43,023 nucleotides of DNA from Nitrosarchaeum sp. (GTDB lineage: Archaea > Thermoproteota > Nitrososphaeria > Nitrososphaerales > Nitrosopumilaceae). The stretch spans positions 1-43,023 of the forward strand of contig JAHFUX010000012.1 of the NCBI GenBank assembly GCA_023264875.1. The letters run 5' to 3'. Each line of letters begins with the position of its first letter. Within the stretch, counting starts at the first letter, position 1. The notes under the pieces are model-generated. The model did no database searches, was not told where the DNA came from, and worked only from the letters and a program-made list of their open reading frames with translations. A program made the translations under genes and the position numbers. This document shows, piece after piece, positions 16,516-23,510 of this stretch.

Positions 16516-16866
16516 ATGCAACGTTCAGTTATTGTAATTGATGATGATGAAGATACTGTTCGTCTATTTAGTGAATTTTTGGAAGAAAAAGGTATCAAAG
16601 TAGTAGGAAATGGTTATGATGGTATAACTGCTATCAAGCTTTACAAAGAAAAAAAACCTGACGTTGTACTAATTGATATAATGATGCCTAACGGGAGTGG
16701 GTTTCATGCAATTAAAAAAATCCGACATATCAATCCTAAAGCAAAAGTTATTGCTGTTAGTGGGGATAGTAGTTATTCAACCGAAGATAAACTAGAAAAA
16801 TTAGATATTCCATTTATCCGCAAACCGTTTAACATGGAACAAATTCTTTCTATTATTAACGCCTAG
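16516..16866 (+). CDS. Stand-alone response-regulator receiver (CheY-like)
   Basis: A 116-aa single receiver domain. Acidic pocket: DDDEDT (residues about 9-14). Phospho-acceptor Asp in DVVLIDIMMPNGSG (about residue 56). Switch residues: Ser in IAVSGD and Lys in IRKPF. There is no output domain, so it must act by protein contact. No histidine kinase gene lies in the window. The neighbouring divergent HTH gene is a possible partner. Confidence 0.9.
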   Translation: MQRSVIVIDDDEDTVRLFSEFLEEKGIKVVGNGYDGITAIKLYKEKKPDVVLIDIMMPNGSGFHAIKKIRHINPKAKVIAVSGDSSYSTEDKLEKLDIPFIRKPFNMEQILSIINA

Positions 16867-16876
16867 TATTTCCCAT

Positions 16877-16911
16877 ATTTGGAACATTTCATATAATGTT
16901 ATATTCCAAAT
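16877..16911. promoter_or_regulatory. Inverted repeat over the promoter of the RHH gene
   Basis: Arms ATTTGGAA (16877-16884) and TTCCAAAT (16904-16911) flank a second inner pair AACATT/AATGTT and a TATA-like CATATAATG. The element is 30-60 bp upstream of the small ribbon-helix-helix gene, so autoregulation is the simple reading. Confidence 0.45.
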
Positions 16912-16939
16912 TTCATACAATAATCTTGAAGATATTATT

Positions 16940-17083
16940 ATGAGCAAACGTGTAACAATAATGATTGATGAAGATCTAGACAAAAAATTAAGACTTCGTC
17001 AAGCAAAACTAATTCAACAAGAACAAACTTCATACAGCTATTCTAAAGTATTGAATGAAACGCTTAGAAAAGCTTTAAAATAA
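16940..17083 (+). CDS. Small ribbon-helix-helix (CopG/Arc-like) DNA-binding protein
   Basis: A 47-aa protein. MSKRVTIMIDEDLDKKLRLR gives the N-terminal strand and first helix of a ribbon-helix-helix fold. The segment SYSKVLNETLRKALK gives the second helix. Such proteins bind DNA as dimers through the paired strand. No antitoxin partner gene is adjacent; the next gene is a TPR protein, so a toxin-antitoxin role is not supported. An inverted repeat over its promoter suggests self-control. Confidence 0.75.
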   Translation: MSKRVTIMIDEDLDKKLRLRQAKLIQQEQTSYSYSKVLNETLRKALK

Positions 17084-17165
17084 TTTTTGTATCTCTTATT
17101 ACTATCTATTCTTCCATTTTTCGAATAGAATAAAGACCTGATATTACATTACATAATGATCTAAA

Positions 17166-17882
17166 TTGATTAACTTACTTGATCCAACTGTTGTAATTAC
17201 CAGAATGTTTGAATCTGGAAAATTTGATGATATGTACAATTATTGTACAAAGTTACTCGAAACCAATCCTGATGATATGGTAGCCTTACAAAACTCAGCA
17301 TTGGCTTTATTGCATTTAGAAAAATTTGAAGATTCAATCATTTACTGCGATAAAGTTTTAAAAATAAAAACTTTTGATATCTATGCTTTAAAAAATAAAA
17401 TCTATTCACTTGAAAAATTAAAACGATATGATGATGCTTTAACATGCTGTAAAATCATTCTTGATATAGATGGTAATGATGTATGGACACTTAATAGTAT
17501 GGGTTTATCATTAAATGAATTAGATAGACATCAAGAAGCTGTAGAATTTTATGATAAAACACTAAAACTTGATAACAAAGATATTACTGCATTGATGAAT
17601 AAGGCTATTTCTCTAAATCATTTAAGAAATTACAGTGAATCTATAGAATACTATGATAGAGCACAAATGGCAGATCCTAGTTTACATGAAGCATCTATTG
17701 CTAAATCTCAAGCATTTGAAAAATTAGGTATGGAAGATGAAGCATTTTTAGCTGCGCAGGGAGTTTTAATTCAAGATATGGAAAAAATTAAAATTGATGC
17801 AAAAAAAAATAAGTGTTCAGTTTTTCATCAATATTGTCAAAATGAATTTGAAGAATTAAAAAATAAAAAACCAACTTCATAA
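17166..17882 (+). CDS. Tetratricopeptide-repeat protein
   Basis: A 238-aa protein composed almost wholly of TPR units of 34 residues. They are recognisable from patterns such as NPDDMVALQNSALALLHLEK, NDVWTLNSMGLSLNELDRHQ and NKDITALMNKAISLNHLRNY. About five units are visible, with a Lys-rich tail. TPRs are protein-interaction scaffolds and no catalytic domain is present. The frame opens with a TTG at 17166; an ATG at 17205 (MFESGKFDDMY) is an equally possible start. The partner is unknown. Confidence 0.8.
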   Translation: MINLLDPTVVITRMFESGKFDDMYNYCTKLLETNPDDMVALQNSALALLHLEKFEDSIIYCDKVLKIKTFDIYALKNKIYSLEKLKRYDDALTCCKIILDIDGNDVWTLNSMGLSLNELDRHQEAVEFYDKTLKLDNKDITALMNKAISLNHLRNYSESIEYYDRAQMADPSLHEASIAKSQAFEKLGMEDEAFLAAQGVLIQDMEKIKIDAKKNKCSVFHQYCQNEFEELKNKKPTS

Positions 17883-17927
17883 TAACAAGAAAATCAATTT
17901 ATACAAAGAAATTTTATACAATAAATG

Positions 17928-18512
17928 ATGTTTACTGGAATAATTGAAGGTATTGGAAAAATTGAAAAAATTTCTAAAAACACGAAAAACAGAAGTGCTA
18001 TTCAAATGACTGTAAATTTGGGAAAATATGCCAAAGGTTTGAAAATTGGACAAAGTGTAGCTTTGAATGGAGTTTGTCTTACTGCTACAAAATTAGCTAA
18101 ATCTAATTGTATTTTTGAAATGATAGAAGAAACTACTAGTAAAACTGATTTAGGCAATCTAAAATCTGGTGACATTGTTAACATTGAGCGAAGTCTAAAA
18201 ACAGGTGACAGATTGGAAGGACATTTTGTTTTAGGTCATGTAGATGGAGTTGGTACCATTAAAAAAATACAAAATAAGCCTAAAGAAGTGCAAGTTTGGT
18301 TTGAAGTTCCAAAAAAATTATCAAAATATGTTGTAAAAAAAGGTTCAATTGCAGTTGATGGAATCAGTTTAACCGTAGTAGATATTAAAAATAATCTTGC
18401 TTCTGTATGTTTGATCCCTCATACGATGGAAATAACTAATTTCAAAACAAAGAATATCGGAGATAAGATTAACATTGAAACTGATATTCTTGGAAAATAC
18501 ATTTTAAAATAA
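17928..18512 (+). CDS. ribE: Riboflavin synthase, bacterial-type (alpha subunit)
   Basis: Converts two molecules of 6,7-dimethyl-8-ribityllumazine to riboflavin. It has two tandem lumazine-binding domains: MFTGIIEGIGKI with GVCLTAT, then GHFVLGHVDGVGTI with GISLTVV. It is of the bacterial and eukaryotic type, not the lumazine-synthase-like type of many archaea. Two adjacent ATGs (17925 and 17928) are possible. The second gives the family-typical MFTGII start and is 26 nt from a TATA box (TTTATAC, about 17899-17905), so it may be leaderless. It is the first gene of the riboflavin cluster. Confidence 0.92.
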   Translation: MFTGIIEGIGKIEKISKNTKNRSAIQMTVNLGKYAKGLKIGQSVALNGVCLTATKLAKSNCIFEMIEETTSKTDLGNLKSGDIVNIERSLKTGDRLEGHFVLGHVDGVGTIKKIQNKPKEVQVWFEVPKKLSKYVVKKGSIAVDGISLTVVDIKNNLASVCLIPHTMEITNFKTKNIGDKINIETDILGKYILK

Positions 18513-18535
18513 AATTGATCTTCTACTACTTTTAT

Positions 18536-18576
18536 GGTAATTACCAATTTTATAGTAAACTTTATAATTAGTTTAC
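18536..18576. promoter_or_regulatory. Palindromes around the ribB promoter
   Basis: Two dyads: a perfect palindrome GGTAATTACC (18536-18545), and GTAAACT (18555-18561) facing AGTTTAC (18570-18576). The second pair brackets a TATA box (TTTATAA), which is about 29 nt before the ribB ATG. Binding there would block TBP, so repression of the ribB-ribH-arf genes is plausible. Both dyads share GTAA/TTAC half-sites. Confidence 0.45.
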
Positions 18577-18592
18577 AGATGATTTTTCATAT

Positions 18593-19258
18593 ATGTCACT
18601 TGAATCAGGACTTGAATCACTAAAGCGAGGTGAGTTTGTATTATTATTTGATTCTGCAGGAAGAGAAAATGAGATAGATATGGTAGTTGCTGCAGAATTT
18701 GTAACACCTGAACATGTTGCAAGAATGCGTCAACATGCTGGAGGTCTTTTATGCATTGCAATTGATCATACTTTTGCAAATTCTTTAGAATTAAGATATA
18801 TGCATGAAATTTTAGCAGAATCGCCAATTTCAAATAAAGAAATGATCATGGGACTTGCTCCATATGGTGATCATCCTACATTTTCAATTTCTGTTAATCA
18901 CTATCAAACTTATACTGGTATAACAGATAAAGACAGATCACTAACCATAAGAGAAATGGCAAATATTTTTAGTGTTGAGAACAAACAGAAAAAATTTGCT
19001 TCTTCGTTTAAAACTCCTGGACATGTTCCGTTATTAATTGCATCAAAAGGATTATTAGCAACAAGACAGGGTCATACTGAAATGTCTGTTTATCTTACTC
19101 AAATTGCAGGTTTAACTCCTGTTACTGCAATTTGTGAAATGATGGATGCTGAAACTTATACTGCGTTATCTATTGATAAAGCAGAAAAATATGCAAAACA
19201 AAATGCAATTCCATTGATTGATGGTAAAGAATTATTAGAATTTGCTAAGGTGCATTAA
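18593..19258 (+). CDS. ribB: 3,4-dihydroxy-2-butanone 4-phosphate synthase
   Basis: Makes the four-carbon unit for lumazine from ribulose 5-phosphate. The 221-aa protein shows the acidic loop DSAGRENEIDMV, ARMRQHAGGLLC (with the conserved His), YTGITDKDRSLTI and the C-terminal RQGHTEMSVYLTQIAG. It is the stand-alone form with no GTP cyclohydrolase II domain, which fits the separate archaeal GTP cyclohydrolase III gene two positions downstream. ribH starts 2 nt after its stop. Confidence 0.95.
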   Translation: MSLESGLESLKRGEFVLLFDSAGRENEIDMVVAAEFVTPEHVARMRQHAGGLLCIAIDHTFANSLELRYMHEILAESPISNKEMIMGLAPYGDHPTFSISVNHYQTYTGITDKDRSLTIREMANIFSVENKQKKFASSFKTPGHVPLLIASKGLLATRQGHTEMSVYLTQIAGLTPVTAICEMMDAETYTALSIDKAEKYAKQNAIPLIDGKELLEFAKVH

Positions 19259-19260
19259 TT

Positions 19261-19677
19261 TTGAATATTGCTATAGTGGTTTCGGAATTTAATGAAGAAG
19301 TGACATCTAGGATGCTTTCTGTAGCTGAAGAAAAAACAAAAATTATGAAATTGAAAATAATCTATACCTGTAAGGTACCAGGAGTATATGATATGCCAAT
19401 AATAGTCAATGCATTGTTACAAAAAAAAGATGTTGATGGGATAGTTACCCTTGGTGCTATAATTAAAGGGCAAACAAAACATGATGAAGTAATTGCTCAT
19501 TCTACAGTACAAGCATTAACTGCCTTATCCATTAAATATCAAAAACCTGTCTCTTTAGGAATAACTGGTCCTGGAATGCAGGAAAGACACGCATATGCTA
19601 GAATACGACCTGTAGCAGAACATGCAGTTGAATCAATTGTAAAAATATTCAACGAATTACAGAGGATTCAGAAATGA
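19261..19677 (+). CDS. ribH: 6,7-dimethyl-8-ribityllumazine synthase
   Basis: Condenses the ribityl-pyrimidine with the ribB product. The 138-aa protein shows IAIVVSEFNEEVTSRML, VPGVYDMPIIVNALL, VTLGAIIKGQTKHDEVI (with the catalytic His) and LGITGPGMQERHAYAR. The start is a TTG 2 nt after the ribB stop. The end overlaps the next gene by 4 nt (ATGA), so translation is probably coupled. Confidence 0.94.
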   Translation: MNIAIVVSEFNEEVTSRMLSVAEEKTKIMKLKIIYTCKVPGVYDMPIIVNALLQKKDVDGIVTLGAIIKGQTKHDEVIAHSTVQALTALSIKYQKPVSLGITGPGMQERHAYARIRPVAEHAVESIVKIFNELQRIQK

Positions 19678-20426
19678 TTCAACTCAGCATATTGAAAATA
19701 AATGGCTATGGACCTTGGACTCTAACTCTAGGTAGTGATAGAGAACATGCACTTCAAATGCTTCAAGCATCATTATACAAAGAGATTCAAAAATTATTCT
19801 CAGAAAAAAATTGTCTTGTTTTCTTAAATAGAGCCGATGAATTTTTTGTAGTGTCTAACGGTTTAATCTTAGAGGATCATATTGAAATTCAAAAAAATCT
19901 TGAAAAATCTTTTGATGTCCGCTTATCTATGTCAATAGGTTATGCTGATTCTCCATTTGAAGCAAATCTCAAAGCATATGAAGGGAAAAAAAATGAGATT
20001 CTTCTAAGCAAAGAACATACTATTTTTGGTTTTATTAATGGCAAGTTTGAACAAAAAGTTTCAATAATGCACTTTGATGTAGACAATCTTACTTCTAGGC
20101 GAAAAATAAATTCTCCATATGAGATTACTTCAATAATTTTTGATTTATATACAAAAATGTCAAAATTCTTTTTAACAAAAAATTCTCTCACATTTTTTAT
20201 GGGTGGAGATAATTTTATGGTCGTTGCAAATGATGATGCTAAAAACTCTGTAAATGATTTCATTAAATTAATTGAAAAAGAAGATAATATTATTTTGAAT
20301 TGTGGAATAGGTAATGCAAAAACTGCTAGAGAGGCTGTAAAACTTGCGACTGAATCTCTTGATACAATAAGAGAAATTCGAGATTCTGGAAAAGAAAAAC
20401 CTAATGTTTATGAATTATCATGCTAA
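19674..20426 (+). CDS. gch3: GTP cyclohydrolase III (archaeal type, ArfA)
   Basis: Opens the GTP ring to the formylamino-pyrimidine intermediate, the first step of archaeal flavin and F420 deazaflavin synthesis. The 250-aa protein begins MIQLSILKINGYGPWTLTLG, the family signature. It contains two cyclase-like half-domains (RADEFFVVSNG and MGGDNFMVVAND; HFDVDNLTSRRK in between). This enzyme leaves the formyl group on, so a separate deformylase (ArfB) is needed. No recognisable creatininase-like ArfB gene is in the operon. Confidence 0.9.
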   Translation: MIQLSILKINGYGPWTLTLGSDREHALQMLQASLYKEIQKLFSEKNCLVFLNRADEFFVVSNGLILEDHIEIQKNLEKSFDVRLSMSIGYADSPFEANLKAYEGKKNEILLSKEHTIFGFINGKFEQKVSIMHFDVDNLTSRRKINSPYEITSIIFDLYTKMSKFFLTKNSLTFFMGGDNFMVVANDDAKNSVNDFIKLIEKEDNIILNCGIGNAKTAREAVKLATESLDTIREIRDSGKEKPNVYELSC

Positions 20427-21610
20427 TTAAAAATGCAAGTATTCTATTAGGTAAAGAGTTAGATTTTATTTCAAATACTAACATAAAGATTCAAGATCAA
20501 AGATTCAAACGAATCCAACCTAATCTAGGAGCTAGCGCAAAAGAAGAATCAATAGATTGTGAAGGATTATTATTAATTCCAGGTTTTGTAAACTGTCATA
20601 CACACATAGGTGATTCGATTGCAAAAGATATTACACTGAATAGTTCAGTTGACAAACGAATTCACCCTGTCTCTGGTGCTAAACCAATAATTCTAAAAAA
20701 TACCAATAAAAACTACCTTGCAAGTTTTATGAAAAATTCTTGTCATTCCATGTTAAATAAAGGAATCACAACTTTTGTAGATTTTAGAGAAGGTGGAATT
20801 GAAGGAGTTTTACTACTAAAACAAGTTCTATCTGAATTACCACTGCGTTCATTTATTCTTGGAAGATTAGAATTCTATCAAGGACCAATTGAAATTAAAA
20901 AAAATATTCCTTTACCTAGACATAAAATGGATGAACTAACGGAGTTACTAAAGAAATGTGATGGTATTGGAGTAAGCGGAGCAAATGAAAATAGTTCTTC
21001 TGTGCTAAATTATTATTCTAATACTCCTAAAATTCGAGCCATTCATTCATCTGAGACAAAGCAAAGTGTTTCTATATCAAAGAAAAATACTGGAAAATCT
21101 GAAACTATACGTGCATTGAATCTAAAACCCCATTTTCTGGTACACATGACTCACGCTTCATCAGGTGATATACATGCTGCAACAAAAAGAACCCATGGAA
21201 TTGTGATTTGTCCTAGAGCAAACGCTGCACTTGCTGAAGGAATTCCTGACATTGAATTGATGAAAAAAGCTGGTTGTACAATAGCATTAGGCACTGATAA
21301 TGTAATGATAAATTCTCCAGATATGTTTAGAGAAATGGACTATTTGTGGAAAGTAACTATGGGTATTCACAAGAAACGAATTAACCCAAAAGAAATTCTA
21401 AAAATGGCAACTGTGAACGGTGGAAAAATTTTGAGGAAAGATATTGGAGTAATTGAAAATGGTAAATTTGCAGATTGCATTTTCATAGATAAACACGCCT
21501 TGGATTTAGAGCCAATGCATAGTCCACATGCATCTATTGTACATAGAGCATCCGAATCTACAATTCGAGCTGTGATGATTGGAGGTAAAATAGTACATGG
21601 AAAAATCTAG
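20420..21610 (+). CDS. Metal-dependent amidohydrolase in the riboflavin operon, deaminase-like
   Basis: A 396-aa amidohydrolase-superfamily enzyme. Metal and catalytic residues are visible: His60 and His62 (NCHTHIGD), His209 with Glu212 (AIHSSETKQ), His242/His245 (VHMTHAS) and Asp293 (LGTDN). The HxxE arrangement with Glu212 is the proton-shuttle motif of purine, pyrimidine and related aminohydrolases. It overlaps gch3 by 7 nt and the arfC-like reductase by 14 nt, so it is tightly embedded in flavin biosynthesis. It may be the missing pyrimidine deaminase, or replace ArfB as formamide hydrolase. This assignment is inference. Confidence 0.8.
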   Translation: MLIKNASILLGKELDFISNTNIKIQDQRFKRIQPNLGASAKEESIDCEGLLLIPGFVNCHTHIGDSIAKDITLNSSVDKRIHPVSGAKPIILKNTNKNYLASFMKNSCHSMLNKGITTFVDFREGGIEGVLLLKQVLSELPLRSFILGRLEFYQGPIEIKKNIPLPRHKMDELTELLKKCDGIGVSGANENSSSVLNYYSNTPKIRAIHSSETKQSVSISKKNTGKSETIRALNLKPHFLVHMTHASSGDIHAATKRTHGIVICPRANAALAEGIPDIELMKKAGCTIALGTDNVMINSPDMFREMDYLWKVTMGIHKKRINPKEILKMATVNGGKILRKDIGVIENGKFADCIFIDKHALDLEPMHSPHASIVHRASESTIRAVMIGGKIVHGKI

Positions 21611-22253
21611 ACCACATGTAATTCTAAGTGCAGCAATTTCAATAGATGGAAAAATTGCTACACGTTTAGGTGATTCAAAATTATCTTCTAAAAAAGATAA
21701 AATTAGACTCCATAGACTTCGTTCAAAAGTTGATGCAATACTAGTAGGAAAAAATACAATACATAAAGATGATCCATTACTTACTGTAAGATATGTGAAA
21801 GGGAAAAACCCTACAAGAATAATTTTAGATTCTCAAGGAACAATATCTGTTAATTCAAAAATTTTACAAACATGTAATAAAGTTCCAACTATTATTGTAG
21901 TTTCTAAAAGAATCAGTAAAGTAAATTTGCAAAAATTAAAAAGATTTCCCGTTGAAATAATCATGACTGGTGAAAATTCAGTCAACATAAAATCCCTAAT
22001 GAATAATCTAAGTAAAAGAAAAATTAATACAGTTCTGGTCGAAGGCGGTGGAACCATTAACTGGCAATTTATTCAAAATAACTTGTTTGATGAAATTCTG
22101 ATAACTATTGCCCCATTTATCATTGGAGGTATTGATGCAATAACATTTGTTCAAGGACGAGGTTTTGATAAAATCATAAAATCACCAAGACTTCAATTAA
22201 ATACAATAAAAAGACTCGAAAACTACCTTGTTTTACATTATACAAAAGTGTAA
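21597..22253 (+). CDS. arfC: 2,5-diamino-6-ribosylamino-pyrimidinone 5'-phosphate reductase (ArfC / RibD-C)
   Basis: NADPH-dependent reduction of the ribosyl side chain to ribityl in flavin synthesis. The 218-aa protein is the reductase domain only: HVILSAAISIDGKIATRLGD, RLRSKVDAILVGKNTIHKDD, NPTRIILDSQG and VLVEGGGTINWQF. The deaminase half of bacterial RibD is absent, as normal for archaea. That leaves the deamination step unaccounted for, which makes the overlapping amidohydrolase interesting. Confidence 0.9.
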   Translation: MEKSRPHVILSAAISIDGKIATRLGDSKLSSKKDKIRLHRLRSKVDAILVGKNTIHKDDPLLTVRYVKGKNPTRIILDSQGTISVNSKILQTCNKVPTIIVVSKRISKVNLQKLKRFPVEIIMTGENSVNIKSLMNNLSKRKINTVLVEGGGTINWQFIQNNLFDEILITIAPFIIGGIDAITFVQGRGFDKIIKSPRLQLNTIKRLENYLVLHYTKV

Positions 22254-22286
22254 GTTATTATACTTAATTCAAAATATAACAAGAAA

Positions 22287-22538
22287 TTGGCAGCAAAAAA
22301 GAAAGATACGACAAAAAAGAAAACTACAACTAAAAGCACTAGTAAAAAATCAAAGACTAAAGCAAAATCATCAAGCAAATCAAAATCTAGAAAACCAGCA
22401 TTTGGTGGTTATGCAATTAATTTTGCAGGTCGTCAAGAAACTGTAGAACAAGTTTTTGGTAACAAACCTATTGCACCAAGTGAAATGACAAAAAAGATTT
22501 GGGCATTTGTTAAAGCAAAAAGCCTTTCTAATCGTTAG
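22287..22538 (+). CDS. Lys-rich protein with a short SWIB-like C-terminus
   Basis: An 83-aa protein. Residues 1-38 are almost all Lys, Ser and Thr (a chromatin-like basic tail). Residues about 40-83 (QETVEQVFGNKPIAPSEMTKK, then IWAFVKAKSLSNR) resemble the first part of a SWIB/MDM2 domain. A full SWIB domain would need about 30 more residues, so it is a half-domain or only similar. DNA or chromatin binding is a reasonable guess. The start is a TTG. Confidence 0.6.
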   Translation: MAAKKKDTTKKKTTTKSTSKKSKTKAKSSSKSKSRKPAFGGYAINFAGRQETVEQVFGNKPIAPSEMTKKIWAFVKAKSLSNR

Positions 22539-22542
22539 ACAC

Positions 22543-22575
22543 AAATTTGTTAACGAGTTACTCGTTAACAAATTT
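22543..22575. terminator. Perfect 33-bp palindrome between genes, possible terminator or protein site
   Basis: The arm AAATTTGTTAACGAGT (22543-22558) is followed by one T and its exact reverse complement (22560-22575). It lies 5 nt after the stop of the SWIB-like gene and ends about 70 bp before the hemerythrin gene. As RNA it would form a long hairpin, as DNA a dyad site. A T-rich stretch follows (TCCTATCTTTTAATTATTT), so termination is possible; archaea do not generally need hairpins for it. Confidence 0.5.
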
Positions 22576-22643
22576 CCTATCTTTTAATTATTTATCTGAA
22601 AATTTGAATAAGATATAGATATTGGGTTTCATTTGTAAGTGTC

Positions 22644-23201
22644 ATGTCAACTACATCTTTAAGACGAGATCATGATCTAATAGAAAAAGTCATCAAAGCA
22701 ATGGAATCTACAATTCAACTTCTAAATGATGGTAAACAAATTCCTGAATCTATATTATTGCCTGTTATTGATTTTTCAAAAAATTTCACTGATGTTTGTC
22801 ATCATAGTAAAGAAGAGAATTCACTATTTCCTGCATTAGAACAAGCAGGAATGCCACGTAATATGGGTCCAATAGCAATGATGTTAATAGATCATGAACG
22901 TTCAAGAAAAATTGGAAAAGAAATGGAAAATTCTGCTAAGGATTACATTTCATCTGGTAATTCTACAAAATTGATTAGTGATATGCAACAATATGTAGAA
23001 CATATAACAGAACATCTATGGAAAGAAAATAATAAATTGTTTATGATGGCTGAAGCACGTTTACAATATGTTGCAAAACATGTCGATAAAGAACTAAATG
23101 ATATTGAGGAATCAAAACTAAAAGAAATTGGAAAAACCAGAGAACATTATGAACAATTAGCTGAAACACTAATCCACGATGTTTCTCAATCCAGAAATTA
23201 A
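22644..23201 (+). CDS. Hemerythrin-like HHE domain protein
   Basis: A 185-aa four-helix protein with the spaced His/Glu residues of a di-iron site: RRDHDLIEKV, CHHSKEENSLFPAL, IDHERSRKI and EHITEHLWKENNKLF. Such proteins bind oxygen or NO or sense iron and redox state. No output domain is fused. In a microaerobic ammonia oxidiser that handles NO it could be an O2 or NO sensor, but this is a guess. The next gene begins 2 nt after the stop. Confidence 0.88.
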   Translation: MSTTSLRRDHDLIEKVIKAMESTIQLLNDGKQIPESILLPVIDFSKNFTDVCHHSKEENSLFPALEQAGMPRNMGPIAMMLIDHERSRKIGKEMENSAKDYISSGNSTKLISDMQQYVEHITEHLWKENNKLFMMAEARLQYVAKHVDKELNDIEESKLKEIGKTREHYEQLAETLIHDVSQSRN

Positions 23202-23203
23202 AT

Positions 23204-23470
23204 TTGTCTTACAGTATATTTGGTCAAGTGGTTGGAGTCAGAAAATATGCCAATGGGGATATTGAGCTAGATTTCTATCACGACGATGAACTCACCGAAT
23301 ACAAATATTCCTCAAATTCTAATCTGTTAGGTAATTTTCCAAAGGAACTAGCAGAAACTTTAGCCTCAACTCTGGCATCTGACATATGTATTGAAATTTA
23401 CTTTAATGAGAGTGGAAGTCCAACTCATATTGAGTTAGAAGAATGTGATTATGATGATGAAGAAAACTAA
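23204..23470 (+). CDS. Acidic protein of unknown function
   Basis: An 88-aa protein, acidic at the C-terminus (ELEECDYDDEEN). The rest looks like a small beta-alpha fold (SIFGQVVGVRKYANGDIELD, YKYSSNSNLLGNFPKEL, CIEIYFNESGSPTHIEL). No known family is recognised. Its start is a TTG 2 nt after the hemerythrin stop, so the two are probably co-transcribed. Confidence 0.6.
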   Translation: MSYSIFGQVVGVRKYANGDIELDFYHDDELTEYKYSSNSNLLGNFPKELAETLASTLASDICIEIYFNESGSPTHIELEECDYDDEEN

Positions 23471-23510
23471 CAAATTTCTGATAAATTCTAATTCTCATGA
23501 TTGAGAGAAC

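Noticed and set aside
16940-17882. RHH protein plus downstream gene as a toxin-antitoxin module
   Set aside because: The downstream gene is a TPR scaffold with no toxin features and an 82-bp gap separates them.
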